Shown here: positions 1 to 10,011 of the stretch, one piece after another
Numbering within the stretch: the stretch's first letter is position 1
Layout: each line of letters begins with the position of its first letter
Assembly (NCBI GenBank): GCA_913020735.1
Contig: CAJWBN010000005.1
Span: forward strand, 1-41,875
Length of the DNA: 41,875 bases
Direction of reading: 5' to 3'
Source: an uncultured Acidimicrobiaceae bacterium
GTDB lineage: Bacteria; Actinomycetota; Acidimicrobiia; Acidimicrobiales; Poriferisodalaceae
Notes under the pieces: model-generated
What the model saw: the letters and a program-made list of their open reading frames with translations, nothing else
Database searches by the model: none
Told to the model about the DNA's origin: nothing
Position numbers and translations under genes: made by a program

Positions 1-270
1 GGCTCGGGCAAGACGGCGCTGATGGAGCAACTCTGCCGGACCTTTCGCGAGACCCATGACATCTGCGCCATCACCAACGACATCTATACCAAGGAAGACG
101 CAGAGGCCCTGACCCGGCGCGGTGCCCTGCCGCCGGAACGGATCATGGGCGTGGAAACGGGCGGCTGCCCGCACACTGCCATCCGCGAGGATGCTTCGGT
201 CAATCTGGCCGCCATAGAGGATTTGAAACAGGCCTTTCCCGACCTGGAGCTGATCCTGATCGAATCAGCT
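1..270 (+). CDS. ureG: Urease accessory protein UreG, partial fragment (truncated at the left edge, homology ends at about 270)
   Basis: Frame gives [61 protein letters not shown], a near-canonical UreG GTPase sequence. The expected GGDNLAATFSPEL continuation is absent. Confidence 0.9.
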
Positions 271-275
271 GGGGA

Positions 276-740
276 ATAGAAACAGCGCGCGATGCTCGCG
301 ACGAAGCAGGGCTTGACCCCGACGACATCAAATACGGGGCGTATGTGAACGTGGTCTGTCATGGAGATCTGGAACGCGCTCGAGATCTGGTTCGCGGAGG
401 GTTGTCAACATTTGCCCGATTCTCGGTTATGCACGGTGAGGTCGTAGGCCCAGTGTCGGAGGCACAACGCAAAGTTATGAGTGAACTGCACGACAAGTAC
501 GACATGAACAGTCATACCCGTGCGGACAGCCAGCAAGCATCTGTGTTGACACCGGATTTTGTGGATAGCTACGCAATAGTCGGAGCGCCTGAGACATGTA
601 TAGAACGAATAGGCGCACTTAACCGCTTAGGTTTGGACAAGCTGATATTCGTTGGGGCCACTATGGGGACCAACCGGGAAACAGCCTCTGAGTCTGATGC
701 GCTAATTCGGGATGAAGTGCTTCCCAATTTAGACCGTTAA
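276..740 (+). CDS. LLM-class flavin/F420-dependent oxidoreductase, C-terminal part (5' truncated at the ureG junction)
   Basis: Open frame from about 279: [49 protein letters not shown]...[26 protein letters not shown]; the C-terminal pattern is typical of LLM proteins. Confidence 0.75.
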   Translation: METARDARDEAGLDPDDIKYGAYVNVVCHGDLERARDLVRGGLSTFARFSVMHGEVVGPVSEAQRKVMSELHDKYDMNSHTRADSQQASVLTPDFVDSYAIVGAPETCIERIGALNRLGLDKLIFVGATMGTNRETASESDALIRDEVLPNLDR

Positions 741-1885
741 ATCGAATCTAGAAGTGCCCTGCTGTAGGTATTGGCCGCATGGTCCCATGTCAATATCGCA
801 TGGGATCGAGCCGCATTTACATCACGCCACAACCGCTGAATAGGTTCATCAGCTCGCATAGCGTTCGCGCCGCTTGCTTCATATAAGCGGTCTACAGCAT
901 TTGCTAATGCTCTGACTCCCCAGCCGCAGTCCCGAATTATTGATGCATTAACTACCGGGTCAACTTCTTCGACACCACCCAGATGGTCTAATCGAGCAGC
1001 AGCGTCATACAAGAGAAGTTCTGCCGCATGAATTTCTGCTGTGGACTCAGCAAGCCGGTATCCGGCGGCGGGATCATTTCTCTGAACGCTGGCGAGAGCA
1101 ACGAGAAAATGGTCATCGATTCTCTCTTGGAAACGACGAACCGCTGCCTTAGCAGCGCCAATTACTGGGGCCGCGAGCACCAGTATTGCTGTAGTTCGCC
1201 AAGGACAGGTGTAAAGAGGGCCTCCGTAGTGCAGTTGGCCAGGTGACTTACGAGCCATAGTTTCACTGACATGTAATACGCGATGAGCGGGCACTGCGAC
1301 CTCATCGGCTATGACAAGGTCTTTACTTCCAGTACCGCGTAGCCCGACGACGTTCCAGGAATTGTGATCGATGATCACATCTTCCGCCGGTAAAGCACAA
1401 ATAACAGGTGCCGGCTGGTCGCCTGGCAAAAACCCGCCGACGCTTAACCAAGGAGCGTGGTCGCAACCGGAACCAAAGCCGAAACGGCCTGACACGATTA
1501 CATCGCTTCCCTCTTGGCGGAACTCGTTTTTTGGCACTATGGAAGCACTAACGAGATTGGTGGGATCAGACCAAATCTCATGTTGTCCTTCTGTTGGCAT
1601 TTGCGCCAACATCCAGCCATGAGCGCTCCAAACAGCTAGACACCAGGAAGTTGCCATGCAATATTCACCCGCTACAGCAACAGCTCTCATGTGATCTTCA
1701 ATCGATGCCTGCGCACCCCCGAAATCGTTTGGCTGCAGAAGACGGGCAGCGCTGATCTCTCTGATGTCAGACGCATTCTCGGCATCAATGCAGCCTGCCT
1801 CGTCAGCTAAAGCAGATCTTTTCTCCCAAGATGGGCCCACCGAGTGGAGACCATCTATAACAGTTTCGAGATTCACAACCTCCAC
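737..1885 (-). CDS. Acyl-CoA dehydrogenase-fold flavin-dependent monooxygenase (HsaA/HpaB C2-like)
   Basis: 382-aa ORF with WNVVGLRGTGSKDLVIADEVAVPAHRV and a C-terminal acyl-CoA dehydrogenase type-2 pattern (LYEASGANAMRADEPIQRLWRDVNAARSHAILTWD). Confidence 0.8.
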   Translation of the reverse strand: MEVVNLETVIDGLHSVGPSWEKRSALADEAGCIDAENASDIREISAARLLQPNDFGGAQASIEDHMRAVAVAGEYCMATSWCLAVWSAHGWMLAQMPTEGQHEIWSDPTNLVSASIVPKNEFRQEGSDVIVSGRFGFGSGCDHAPWLSVGGFLPGDQPAPVICALPAEDVIIDHNSWNVVGLRGTGSKDLVIADEVAVPAHRVLHVSETMARKSPGQLHYGGPLYTCPWRTTAILVLAAPVIGAAKAAVRRFQERIDDHFLVALASVQRNDPAAGYRLAESTAEIHAAELLLYDAAARLDHLGGVEEVDPVVNASIIRDCGWGVRALANAVDRLYEASGANAMRADEPIQRLWRDVNAARSHAILTWDHAANTYSRALLDSI

Positions 1886-1982
1886 CCTAGAGACCCGAAA
1901 GACGCCTGACCTAGAAACGAAAGAGATTCTTAACCCAACTCGTCGCTAATGTTGCCTGAGAAGAATTCTGATTAGAGGTGTA

Positions 1983-2702
1983 ATGGGACGCTTAGACGGC
2001 AAAGTAGCGATAATCACAGGCGGAGCAAGAGGCCAAGGCGCAGCTGAAGCAGAAATGTTTCGGGACGAAGGCGCGGAGGTGATTATCACAGACGTTCTCG
2101 AAGACGAAGGTGGCAAAACAGCCGGAACATTGGGCGTCGATTTTTTGCCTCATGATGTTTCATCAGCCGGAGCTTGGGAAGCGGTTGTTTCAGATGTGGT
2201 CTCCCGCCACGGTCGCATTGACGTTTTAGTCAACAACGCCGGAATCCTTAGGGGAGCGAGGCTGGTTAACACCAGTGACGACATTTGGGATCAAACAGTC
2301 GCCATCAATCAGACTGGCGTTTTTTATGGGATGAGAGCCGTTGCCCCACAAATGATCGAACAAGGTGCGGGTTCGATTGTGAACATCAGCTCAGTAGCTG
2401 GATTAGAAGCGACCTTCGCGTCAATGGCGTATGGGGCTACTAAATGGGCAGTGCGTGGGATGAGCAAAATCGCGGCGCTTGAACTTGGTCGACACAATGT
2501 GCGGGTCAACTCGATCCATCCGGGGCTGATCAATACAGATATGACGTCTGAGTTCGATAAAGACAGAATGGTGAGATCAATACCACTAGGGCGAGAAGCT
2601 GAAGCTACGGAAGTTGCTGCGGTGGCGCTGTTCTTAGCCTCGGATGATTCGAGTTACTGCTCTGGCCAAGAGTTCACTGTTGATGGCGGTATGCATCGCT
2701 AG
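1983..2702 (+). CDS. Short-chain dehydrogenase/reductase (SDR)
   Basis: N-terminal GKVAIITGGARGQGAAEA, NNAG, catalytic S..YGATKWAVRG, PG motif and C-terminal SGQEFTVDGG. Confidence 0.93.
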   Translation: MGRLDGKVAIITGGARGQGAAEAEMFRDEGAEVIITDVLEDEGGKTAGTLGVDFLPHDVSSAGAWEAVVSDVVSRHGRIDVLVNNAGILRGARLVNTSDDIWDQTVAINQTGVFYGMRAVAPQMIEQGAGSIVNISSVAGLEATFASMAYGATKWAVRGMSKIAALELGRHNVRVNSIHPGLINTDMTSEFDKDRMVRSIPLGREAEATEVAAVALFLASDDSSYCSGQEFTVDGGMHR

Positions 2703-3989
2703 GTGACTACCACCTTCGACGCCCTCAAAGTTCGTCACTTTCCGCTGCTTTTTGCGTCCGGTTGGACGTGGAATCTTTCGCGCTGGGGTGTCTCCTTCAT
2801 TGGCCCGTTCATAGCCAATGATTTGACCGGATCTGCTCGAATGGTTCAACTAGCGGGAGTAGCTCTGTGGTCTCCGCTGTTATTCGGTGGCGTAGTCGGG
2901 GGATGGATATCAGACCGATTCGATCGCCGTCGGATCGTAATAGGGCAGTTCTTTGTGACCATTCCAGGTCTCGCGATTCTTGGGTGGATCGAAATTACTG
3001 GCAGGCTCCAGCTTTGGATGATTTACCCAGTGCTTTTTGTAACTGGTGTCGGTTGGGTCTTCGACATGGTGGGGCGACGTGTCATCGTTTATGACCTTGT
3101 AGGCCCAGAGAAAATAGACAACGCGCTGGCCCTCGAATCGAGCGGGACAGCGATGGCCTTAGCTTTCGGAGCGTTAGCTGGGGGTTCTCTCATTCAAGGT
3201 GTAGGTGTCGGCTGGGCCTTGATAGTTATGGGGGCATTGCAGGTCATTTCATTGACGACTTTTACGTCAGTGCCTTCAGTTACCGCGCGCAGGCAAGCTG
3301 CCACAGCAGGGTTTACGGCCTTGATAGAAGGCATCAAAATGCTCCGCACCGAAAAAAATCTCATATCAATTCTGGGTGTTACGGCTTTCGTCAACTTCTT
3401 CTTCTTTTCCGCTAGTCCTCTTTTGCAGGTAGTCGGAGGAAAATTTAACGTCGGCCCCGCATTGCTAGGCCTCCTTGCAGCAATGCTGGGCATCGGAATG
3501 TTTATGGGTTCCATAGGAATAGCTCGATACCACCCCGTGCGACGCGGTTTTCTATACGTAACCGGTTCCTACCTAGCATTCGCGTTCATGGTCGGCTTCG
3601 CCCTATCGCCTTGGTACGCCGCATCTGCCATGTTCCTGGTGTTTGCCTCTGTTGGCATGGGCTTCTTCGGGTCGACCCAATCGATCCTGGTTATGGATTC
3701 CGTATCTGAGGAACGACGTGGCAGGGCTTTGGGGTTACTTAGCAGCGCCATTGGAGTTTTGCCTCTCGGCATGTTGGCGGTTGGAGAGATTGCCGAGGTG
3801 TTTGGGGCTTCTCAGGCAATCACTATTGCCGTTCTTACCGGAGCGCTCCTAATGACACTGTTCTTGCGTGTTAGACCCGAAGCTATCCACCAACGCCAGA
3901 TGCTCGACGAAGTGGTGATCGACTCAAAACAGCGAACAGATTTACCCGAAAGTCGACGGCCGAACGTCTTTGACCTGAAGGCCTTCTAA
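2703..3989 (+). CDS. MFS transporter (EntS/MFS_3-like), GTG start directly abutting the upstream stop
   Basis: 428-aa polytopic ORF with GGWISDRFDRRRIVIG. It is immediately adjacent to the SDR stop (TAG|GTG). Confidence 0.85.
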   Translation: MTTTFDALKVRHFPLLFASGWTWNLSRWGVSFIGPFIANDLTGSARMVQLAGVALWSPLLFGGVVGGWISDRFDRRRIVIGQFFVTIPGLAILGWIEITGRLQLWMIYPVLFVTGVGWVFDMVGRRVIVYDLVGPEKIDNALALESSGTAMALAFGALAGGSLIQGVGVGWALIVMGALQVISLTTFTSVPSVTARRQAATAGFTALIEGIKMLRTEKNLISILGVTAFVNFFFFSASPLLQVVGGKFNVGPALLGLLAAMLGIGMFMGSIGIARYHPVRRGFLYVTGSYLAFAFMVGFALSPWYAASAMFLVFASVGMGFFGSTQSILVMDSVSEERRGRALGLLSSAIGVLPLGMLAVGEIAEVFGASQAITIAVLTGALLMTLFLRVRPEAIHQRQMLDEVVIDSKQRTDLPESRRPNVFDLKAF

Positions 3990-3990
3990 T

Positions 3991-4632
3991 TCACGTTGTT
4001 GACAGCCAGTCCCTGAGGTCAAACAACGAAGCATTTGAAATTTCGTGACCCATTGGATATTCGACGTAGTGAGGTTCCTGTCCCGCTTCGTTCAATAGAT
4101 CACGAATACGACGACCGCGTTCAATGTCGACCATCGGATCAAGTGAGCCGTGTTGAATCAAGATGTTGGGAACTGATGACAGGTTGTACTCAAAGTCAGG
4201 TATGTCTTGCAGCATTCCTGAAAGACAAGCTATGGCGGACGGTGCAGTGGCGGTTCCTTCTCCAAGTCCAACGGCAAGGGTCATAGCGCATCCCTGAGAG
4301 AAACCGATTATCACTGATTCCGATCGACGGAAACCTCCTGCCTCACACACTGCATCTATTGTTCGATCAATTGCCTGCACTGAAGACCTAAACGTATGAG
4401 CATCAACTTCCCCTCCTTCGTCTCTCTCATACCAGGCTGCCCCGAAGGGCTCTAGATCGATTGGGGCTCGAAAACAGACCGAGGTGAAGCGCCCATCTGG
4501 ATCAATATGTTGCACGAGCGGCGCCAGGTCATTTTCATCTGCACCGAATCCGTGGAGCAGCACCAACAGACGGTCACCTGGCCCCAAAGAGCCCACCGGA
4601 TTAATTTTCAATAGACCCTGAGTTTCTTCCAT
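3991..4632 (-). CDS. Carboxylesterase/phospholipase-like alpha/beta hydrolase
   Basis: LLVLLHGFGADENDLAPL, GFSQGCAMTLAVGL nucleophile elbow, ILIQHGSLDPMVD, GHEIS. Confidence 0.9.
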   Translation of the reverse strand: MEETQGLLKINPVGSLGPGDRLLVLLHGFGADENDLAPLVQHIDPDGRFTSVCFRAPIDLEPFGAAWYERDEGGEVDAHTFRSSVQAIDRTIDAVCEAGGFRRSESVIIGFSQGCAMTLAVGLGEGTATAPSAIACLSGMLQDIPDFEYNLSSVPNILIQHGSLDPMVDIERGRRIRDLLNEAGQEPHYVEYPMGHEISNASLFDLRDWLSTT

Positions 4633-4772
4633 CGGACTCCCTCACGACACGTCTAGGTCAGCAGTAGCCACACGTTAGATGAGAGCATCGAGTGCTACCA
4701 CCGTGCTTCTGAGGTCCCTCAGGATTCATTTGAAGCGACGAAACTCAATGACTGTCATACGATGGCCGCAAC

Positions 4773-6056
4773 ATGACTGAAGCGACAGACCACTTCGACA
4801 CCCCAAGGGCGTGGGCTGTGGCCGTTGGTGCGTCTATCGCTAACGGAGTCGCCTTCGGGGTTCTGTACACCTTCGGCGCATTCGTTAGTTCGATGGGGCA
4901 AGAGTTTGATACGAAACTCGGCCCGACCTCGATTGTTTTTGGTCTATCCATGTTTCTTTTTTTCGGTACTGGAGCAATATCGGGCCGATGGGCAGACCGT
5001 TACGGTCCGCGACCACTTCTATTGATTGGTGGTGCCCTTTTCTGCGGGGGTCTCGTAGCGACCTCATTTGTCACCGCAATATGGCAGGGCTACATCGTCT
5101 ACGGAATCGGATGCGGATTTGGAGGAGGAATCTTTTGCTCCCCACTGTTTTCAACTGTCGCGACTTTCTTTGTGAAATACAGAGCCTTGGCTCAAGGAGT
5201 GGCAGCCACGGGTTCGGGCTTCGGAACGCTGCTGTTAGTTCCGTTTGCGAAGGCAATCATTGAGACAGAGGGCTGGCGCAACAGCTACCGAATTTTGGCC
5301 GTGATATCAGCTGCTGGATTTTTGGTTGGCCTGGTGATGGTAAGACGGTCACCATCCCAGGCTCCAGGGGGCAGTGGCGGACACGTCCGTAACGTCATGC
5401 GGACCAGAGAATTTAAGACCATTTCTATTGCATTCGGTCTGATGTCAATGGCCTTGATGGGGTCTTTCGCCTTCGTTATCAAATTTGCTGAAGATGACGG
5501 CATCACACCTTCTAAGGCAGCGTTGTTGATGAGTGTTGTAGGAGCTTCAAGCATCTTGGGCAGGCTCCTACTAACTGCGGTAGCTGGAAAGCTAGGTTCG
5601 GTGCGACTGCTCCAGATTGCGTTAATGGCACAACCAGTCGCATATTTCTTCTGGATCATCGCTGACGGTCGCTACTACATGCTCGTGATTTTCGCGGCCC
5701 TCCTTGGACTCACCTATGGCGGCTTTGTCGCGTTAGCCGGTGACGTCGTTGCCTTCTATTTTGGTCTAGTAGGCATCGGCGCAGTTACAGGAATGCTCTT
5801 CTTCTATTCAGGTTTCGGGAGTCTGATTGGACCTCCGATAGTCGGATTCTTAGCCGACCTATCTACCCTTCGAATCTTGCCGGTAGGTGCAGTTTTCGTA
5901 ATGGCACTGTTAGGAGCAGTCGTCTTACTGACAGCCTCAACCAGACCTGTCGATTTCGGAGTGAGTAAACCATTACCTCAGCCGGCGACTGAAGTGGCAA
6001 CCGACACCGGTGAGGTGAGTCGGCGACCGACAGTCTTCGAACTTGAAGCAGTCTGA
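4773..6056 (+). CDS. MFS transporter (monocarboxylate/OFA-like)
   Basis: 427-aa polytopic ORF with SGRWADRYGPRPLLLIGG. Confidence 0.87.
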   Translation: MTEATDHFDTPRAWAVAVGASIANGVAFGVLYTFGAFVSSMGQEFDTKLGPTSIVFGLSMFLFFGTGAISGRWADRYGPRPLLLIGGALFCGGLVATSFVTAIWQGYIVYGIGCGFGGGIFCSPLFSTVATFFVKYRALAQGVAATGSGFGTLLLVPFAKAIIETEGWRNSYRILAVISAAGFLVGLVMVRRSPSQAPGGSGGHVRNVMRTREFKTISIAFGLMSMALMGSFAFVIKFAEDDGITPSKAALLMSVVGASSILGRLLLTAVAGKLGSVRLLQIALMAQPVAYFFWIIADGRYYMLVIFAALLGLTYGGFVALAGDVVAFYFGLVGIGAVTGMLFFYSGFGSLIGPPIVGFLADLSTLRILPVGAVFVMALLGAVVLLTASTRPVDFGVSKPLPQPATEVATDTGEVSRRPTVFELEAV

Positions 6057-6155
6057 GCAGAAAAGAGTCGAGATAATGAAAAGTTCAGATGTTGACTGGA
6101 CTGGCTGCAATGATTACAGCAGCGAACCTTTGCTGGTTCGAGAGATGACTATCTA

Positions 6156-6713
6156 ATGAATGTTGAAAGTCGCACAGTCGAAGAGGCTGGTGTTGGGCTT
6201 GTCGAAAGCTTTGACCTTCCAACAGATGAGGCCACTCTTTTGCGACTACTCGAAGCCGTTTTTCAGCATTGGGAAACTGTGCAGTTCGGCCCCATCGTCC
6301 AAGGAGCTGCATACGAAATTAAGGCCCCATGCCAGCCGCGGATAACGGTGATGGATGGCTACGCAACCCTTGATTTCGATCAGTGGCATATGCACATATG
6401 TATCGGGCCGACAATTGGTGACCCATCAGACCCCACTGACCCGCAGGTAGCAGCGACGCGGCCATGCCAGCGAGCACAGATGTATCGCTTGATCAAAGAA
6501 GGCGCCCCTGTCTCGTGGGGATTAAGACTTTTCAACGGAGCCGATGAACAACTCATGACTGTGTTGCTTCCAAATCCGTTCCTTGACGAGAACGAAATGC
6601 CAAGTGAACCCAACTGGGAGCGGCTTGTTCTGTGGGATTACTTAAGAGCCGAGTTCCTGAATCTAGACCCAGATCCTTTCGACAGATCAGGCCACAAGTT
6701 TGTGCACGGTTAA
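6156..6713 (+). CDS. Conserved hypothetical protein with HMHICIG/FDQWHMH-type motif
   Basis: 185-aa ORF, coding-like composition, same direction as its neighbours. I could not assign a function. Confidence 0.65.
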   Translation: MNVESRTVEEAGVGLVESFDLPTDEATLLRLLEAVFQHWETVQFGPIVQGAAYEIKAPCQPRITVMDGYATLDFDQWHMHICIGPTIGDPSDPTDPQVAATRPCQRAQMYRLIKEGAPVSWGLRLFNGADEQLMTVLLPNPFLDENEMPSEPNWERLVLWDYLRAEFLNLDPDPFDRSGHKFVHG

Positions 6714-6755
6714 CCCTAAGCACGCACACCCTTCGGGAAGCTAACTTTCGAAGCT

Positions 6756-7979
6756 ATGGAAAAGCCGCTTTCAGATGTAATGGTCCTGGATTTGACCAGG
6801 GCGCTAGCTGGGCCAATTTGCGGTCGACTTCTGAGCGACCTTGGCGCCCGCGTGATCAAGGTCGAACCACCTGACGGAGATTTGACACGGTTACTCGTGC
6901 CTCGAGTAGATGGGCTATCGCCGTATTTCGTGCAATACAACGCGGGCAAAGAATGCATCTCAGTTGATCTCTATTCTGAGGCAGGCCGAGAACTCTTTCT
7001 GCAACTCGTCGAGCACGCTGACATTGTCTTAGAAAATTACAGACCGGACGTTATGGGCCGATTAGGGATTGACTTCGAAAAATTGCAGTCCGTAAACCCC
7101 AAGATTGTTATGGCTTCAGTCAGTGGCTGGGGACACGACAATTCGCGTTCAGGCCAAGGCGCGTTTGCGTCGGCAATTCATGCTGAGGCAGGTGTCACCG
7201 AGATGGTGGCCCGACGACGGGAAGAGGAACCGAGAAACGATCCGATGTCCCACTCAGATACCTGCACTGGTCTGCATGCGCTGGGAGCTGTTCTCGCAGC
7301 ACTCCATATGAGGGACCGCACGGGGGAAGCCCAAAAAGTTGAAGTATCGATGGCTGAGAGCACGTTGATGGTCAATGACTTAGCCGCGATTGAAATGACA
7401 GGACAGGACCCGATGGTTGGGTTCAAAGGCGGCCAAAATTGGTCGCCTGTGCTTCGCATGGCGAATGGTCGCTATGTGAGCATCACGACCGATATAACAA
7501 CAAATGACGGTTTCCGATACATGATCGAAGCCATGAACCGTCCAGACCTGGCCAGTGACCCTCGTTTCGCCCTTATCGAGGATCGAGTAGAGAACCGTGA
7601 GGCGTTAACAGAAATTCTTGCGGAGTTTGTTGCCACCTTCGACGATGCCGATGCAGTTGAAGCTGCTATCGGCCCGAGAGGAGTTATTGCCGCTGAAGTC
7701 CGATCAGTTAGAGAACTGGCAGATACCGAGTGGGCGAAAGAACGAGAAGCTTTCGTTGATATTGACACTGGCCGAGGCGAAATGATTACCGTTCCCCAGT
7801 CACCATGGCGATTTCGCGGCGCGCCGGCTGGGGTGGAACCCCGAGTCGGATACCGAGGTCAAGACAACCGCAAAGTTCTCCAACAAGTGCTTGGTTTAAG
7901 TGCCTCCGAGTTAGATGACCTCGAAACTGAAGCGGTTATTAGCAGTCGCCCACCAAGATGGGCACGAGAATCCTCTTAG
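6756..7979 (+). CDS. CaiB/BaiF family CoA-transferase (formyl-CoA transferase-like)
   Basis: LDLTRALAGPICGRLLSDLGARVIKVEPPDGDLTR, ISVDLYSEAGRELFLQLVEHADIVLENYRPDVMGRLGID. Confidence 0.93.
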   Translation: MEKPLSDVMVLDLTRALAGPICGRLLSDLGARVIKVEPPDGDLTRLLVPRVDGLSPYFVQYNAGKECISVDLYSEAGRELFLQLVEHADIVLENYRPDVMGRLGIDFEKLQSVNPKIVMASVSGWGHDNSRSGQGAFASAIHAEAGVTEMVARRREEEPRNDPMSHSDTCTGLHALGAVLAALHMRDRTGEAQKVEVSMAESTLMVNDLAAIEMTGQDPMVGFKGGQNWSPVLRMANGRYVSITTDITTNDGFRYMIEAMNRPDLASDPRFALIEDRVENREALTEILAEFVATFDDADAVEAAIGPRGVIAAEVRSVRELADTEWAKEREAFVDIDTGRGEMITVPQSPWRFRGAPAGVEPRVGYRGQDNRKVLQQVLGLSASELDDLETEAVISSRPPRWARESS

Positions 7980-8803
7980 ATCCCAGGGATAGAAGAAAAG
8001 TCTGGGTCACGTTTCTCTACGAATGCGGCCACAGCTTCAGTATTGGCGGGAGCCCCTAACAGCGTCGCGTAAGCAGAAATCTCACGTTTGTGAGCTGCCC
8101 AAGCTTCATCAGGTCGACCGGCTCCCATAAGGAGTTCTTTCGTAGCCACAAGTGACGGTATTGGATTAGCTGCCAACTCAGTAGCTACAGAGATCGCATC
8201 CGGCATGAGGTTTTCTGGATCACACACCTTCCAAACAAGACCCATGTCTAGGCATTCTTCAGCAGAAAACCAACGTCCAGACATGAGAACGTAAGCCGCA
8301 TTTTGCCAACCCATCCGGGTGGCAAAGGTGTAACTACTCCCAGCTTCAGGAGCCAACCCCAACTGGGGGAACGGAGTGCGAAGCCGCGCAGCAGTAGACA
8401 TCAAAACCAGATCGCAGTGGGCAAGAAATGTCATTCCGATCCCCACGCCGAGACCATTTACAGCTGCGACCAGAGGTTTCTTAAATTCGGTGAGCTGCTT
8501 CAACATTGCGGGGAACTGATGATCTCCTCCGCCTTCCCCAGATAGCCCGTCCTGCATTTCCTGCAGATCTTGACCAGCTGAGAACGCTCGCCCCTCGCCC
8601 GTGATAACAGCAACAGCGACCTCGTTGTCAGTCTCAGCTGCTGCCAGCGCATCTCGAATTCCAGCAAACACAGCGTTGTTCATTGAATTCAAGGCTTGGG
8701 GCCTATTAATCGTTATTACTCTTACTCTGCCATGATCTTCGGTGATGATAACGGGGTCGCTCATGCCAGCATCTTGACATGCTGAGTCGCACTTTGCATG
8801 CAA
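7976..8803 (-). CDS. Enoyl-CoA hydratase/isomerase (crotonase family)
   Basis: RVITINRPQALNSMN, ITGEGRAFSAGQDLQEM, KPLVAAVNGLGVGIGMTFLAHCDLVL. Confidence 0.93.
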   Translation of the reverse strand: MHAKCDSACQDAGMSDPVIITEDHGRVRVITINRPQALNSMNNAVFAGIRDALAAAETDNEVAVAVITGEGRAFSAGQDLQEMQDGLSGEGGGDHQFPAMLKQLTEFKKPLVAAVNGLGVGIGMTFLAHCDLVLMSTAARLRTPFPQLGLAPEAGSSYTFATRMGWQNAAYVLMSGRWFSAEECLDMGLVWKVCDPENLMPDAISVATELAANPIPSLVATKELLMGAGRPDEAWAAHKREISAYATLLGAPANTEAVAAFVEKRDPDFSSIPGI

Positions 8804-8893
8804 GAAATTATGAGTGGGTTATGTGTCAACGGCGACCGGTATTTCCCTAATACCATCTCAATATTGGAACCTCCCAAATGATCTGGAGATGCA

Positions 8894-9256
8894 TTGCACT
8901 ACTACTTTGATTCGTGGCGTCGCTACACCGATTTCCAAGGCCGCTCCGCAAGGCCTTCCTACTGGTGGCCAACGCTGATCTCAGCCATCATCACATTTAT
9001 CCTTGGGGGCGTTTCGGCTTCCATATGGAATCTAGACAGCAACGACGTAGGGCCACTGGAAGTGATCTATTTCTTCGCTTACTTGTGCCCCAGCATCGCT
9101 CTTGGTGTTCGGCGGTTACATGACGTAGGGCGCAACGGAAAATGGATGTGGCTCGTCCTCACTGGAATTGGTGTAATCCCGATTCTTTATTGGGCCGTTC
9201 AACCCAGTTCCCCCGAAACCAACGAATGGGGCCCACCACCAGGAACGACGACATAG
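8894..9256 (+). CDS. DUF805-type small membrane protein
   Basis: YYFDSWRRYTDFQGRSARPSYWW...LCPSIALGVRRLHDVGRNGKWMWL...ILYWAVQPSSPETNEWGPPP, characteristic of DUF805. Confidence 0.88.
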   Translation: MHYYFDSWRRYTDFQGRSARPSYWWPTLISAIITFILGGVSASIWNLDSNDVGPLEVIYFFAYLCPSIALGVRRLHDVGRNGKWMWLVLTGIGVIPILYWAVQPSSPETNEWGPPPGTTT

Positions 9257-9268
9257 GCGTCGCGCTGC

Positions 9269-9922
9269 ATGGCATCTAAGTTCGTGAATCCAACGAGAGA
9301 CAAAGAGCCGACAATTGCAGAAATCCATGTCGGAGACGACCCAAGCGCATGGGAACGACTCGGCTTCAGCATCAACGACCGGCGGTGCCTAGTTGGTACG
9401 ACAGAAGTCGTGTTCAGCGATGGACCGACAGGGATCCACTCATGGGTACTTCGCAACAGTTTGCCGTCGCAATTCGGCCCGATACCCACCACCTTCACCG
9501 AGAACCCGGTCCCCGAACCTTCAATTGTCCATCCGAATGGGTCGGTTGGTTTTCATCACGTTGTTCTCATGGTCCCAGAATTCGATATAGGGAAAACAGC
9601 GCTAAGCAATGCCGGGGTGCAGGTTGAACAGGGTCGACCATTTGGCTCTCCCGAAAAAGCGATGCTTCGTTCAGCACCGAAGATGGGCGATATAGAACTA
9701 GAACTCATTGGTCCTGAATCTGAAGACCGATCACGCAACTGGGACTTGTGGGGACTAGTTATCGCTGTCGACGACATAGACGCAACATCGGAGCTTTTAG
9801 GAGACTTGCTGGGTCAGTTGAAACCGGCGGTGCAACCCCACCGTCGTATCGCCACCCTTAAGAAAGAAGCAGAGTTAGGTGTGGCGGTCGCATTCTTGGG
9901 TCCGAAGGAATGTGTTGAGTGA
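9269..9922 (+). CDS. VOC/glyoxalase-like domain protein
   Basis: 217-aa ORF with paired HVVLMVPEFDIGKTALSNAGVQV...LRSAPKMGDIELELIGP and LWGLVIAVDDIDATSELLGDLLGQ, patterns of glyoxalase-like repeats. Confidence 0.7.
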   Translation: MASKFVNPTRDKEPTIAEIHVGDDPSAWERLGFSINDRRCLVGTTEVVFSDGPTGIHSWVLRNSLPSQFGPIPTTFTENPVPEPSIVHPNGSVGFHHVVLMVPEFDIGKTALSNAGVQVEQGRPFGSPEKAMLRSAPKMGDIELELIGPESEDRSRNWDLWGLVIAVDDIDATSELLGDLLGQLKPAVQPHRRIATLKKEAELGVAVAFLGPKECVE

Positions 9923-10011
9923 TCGGGTCCAGGATGTACGGGCGAAAAATTTAACGAGAGCTAAGTCGGTTTGGCTATGGTGCGAGCATTCCAATAAATG
10001 AAATAGGTGGT

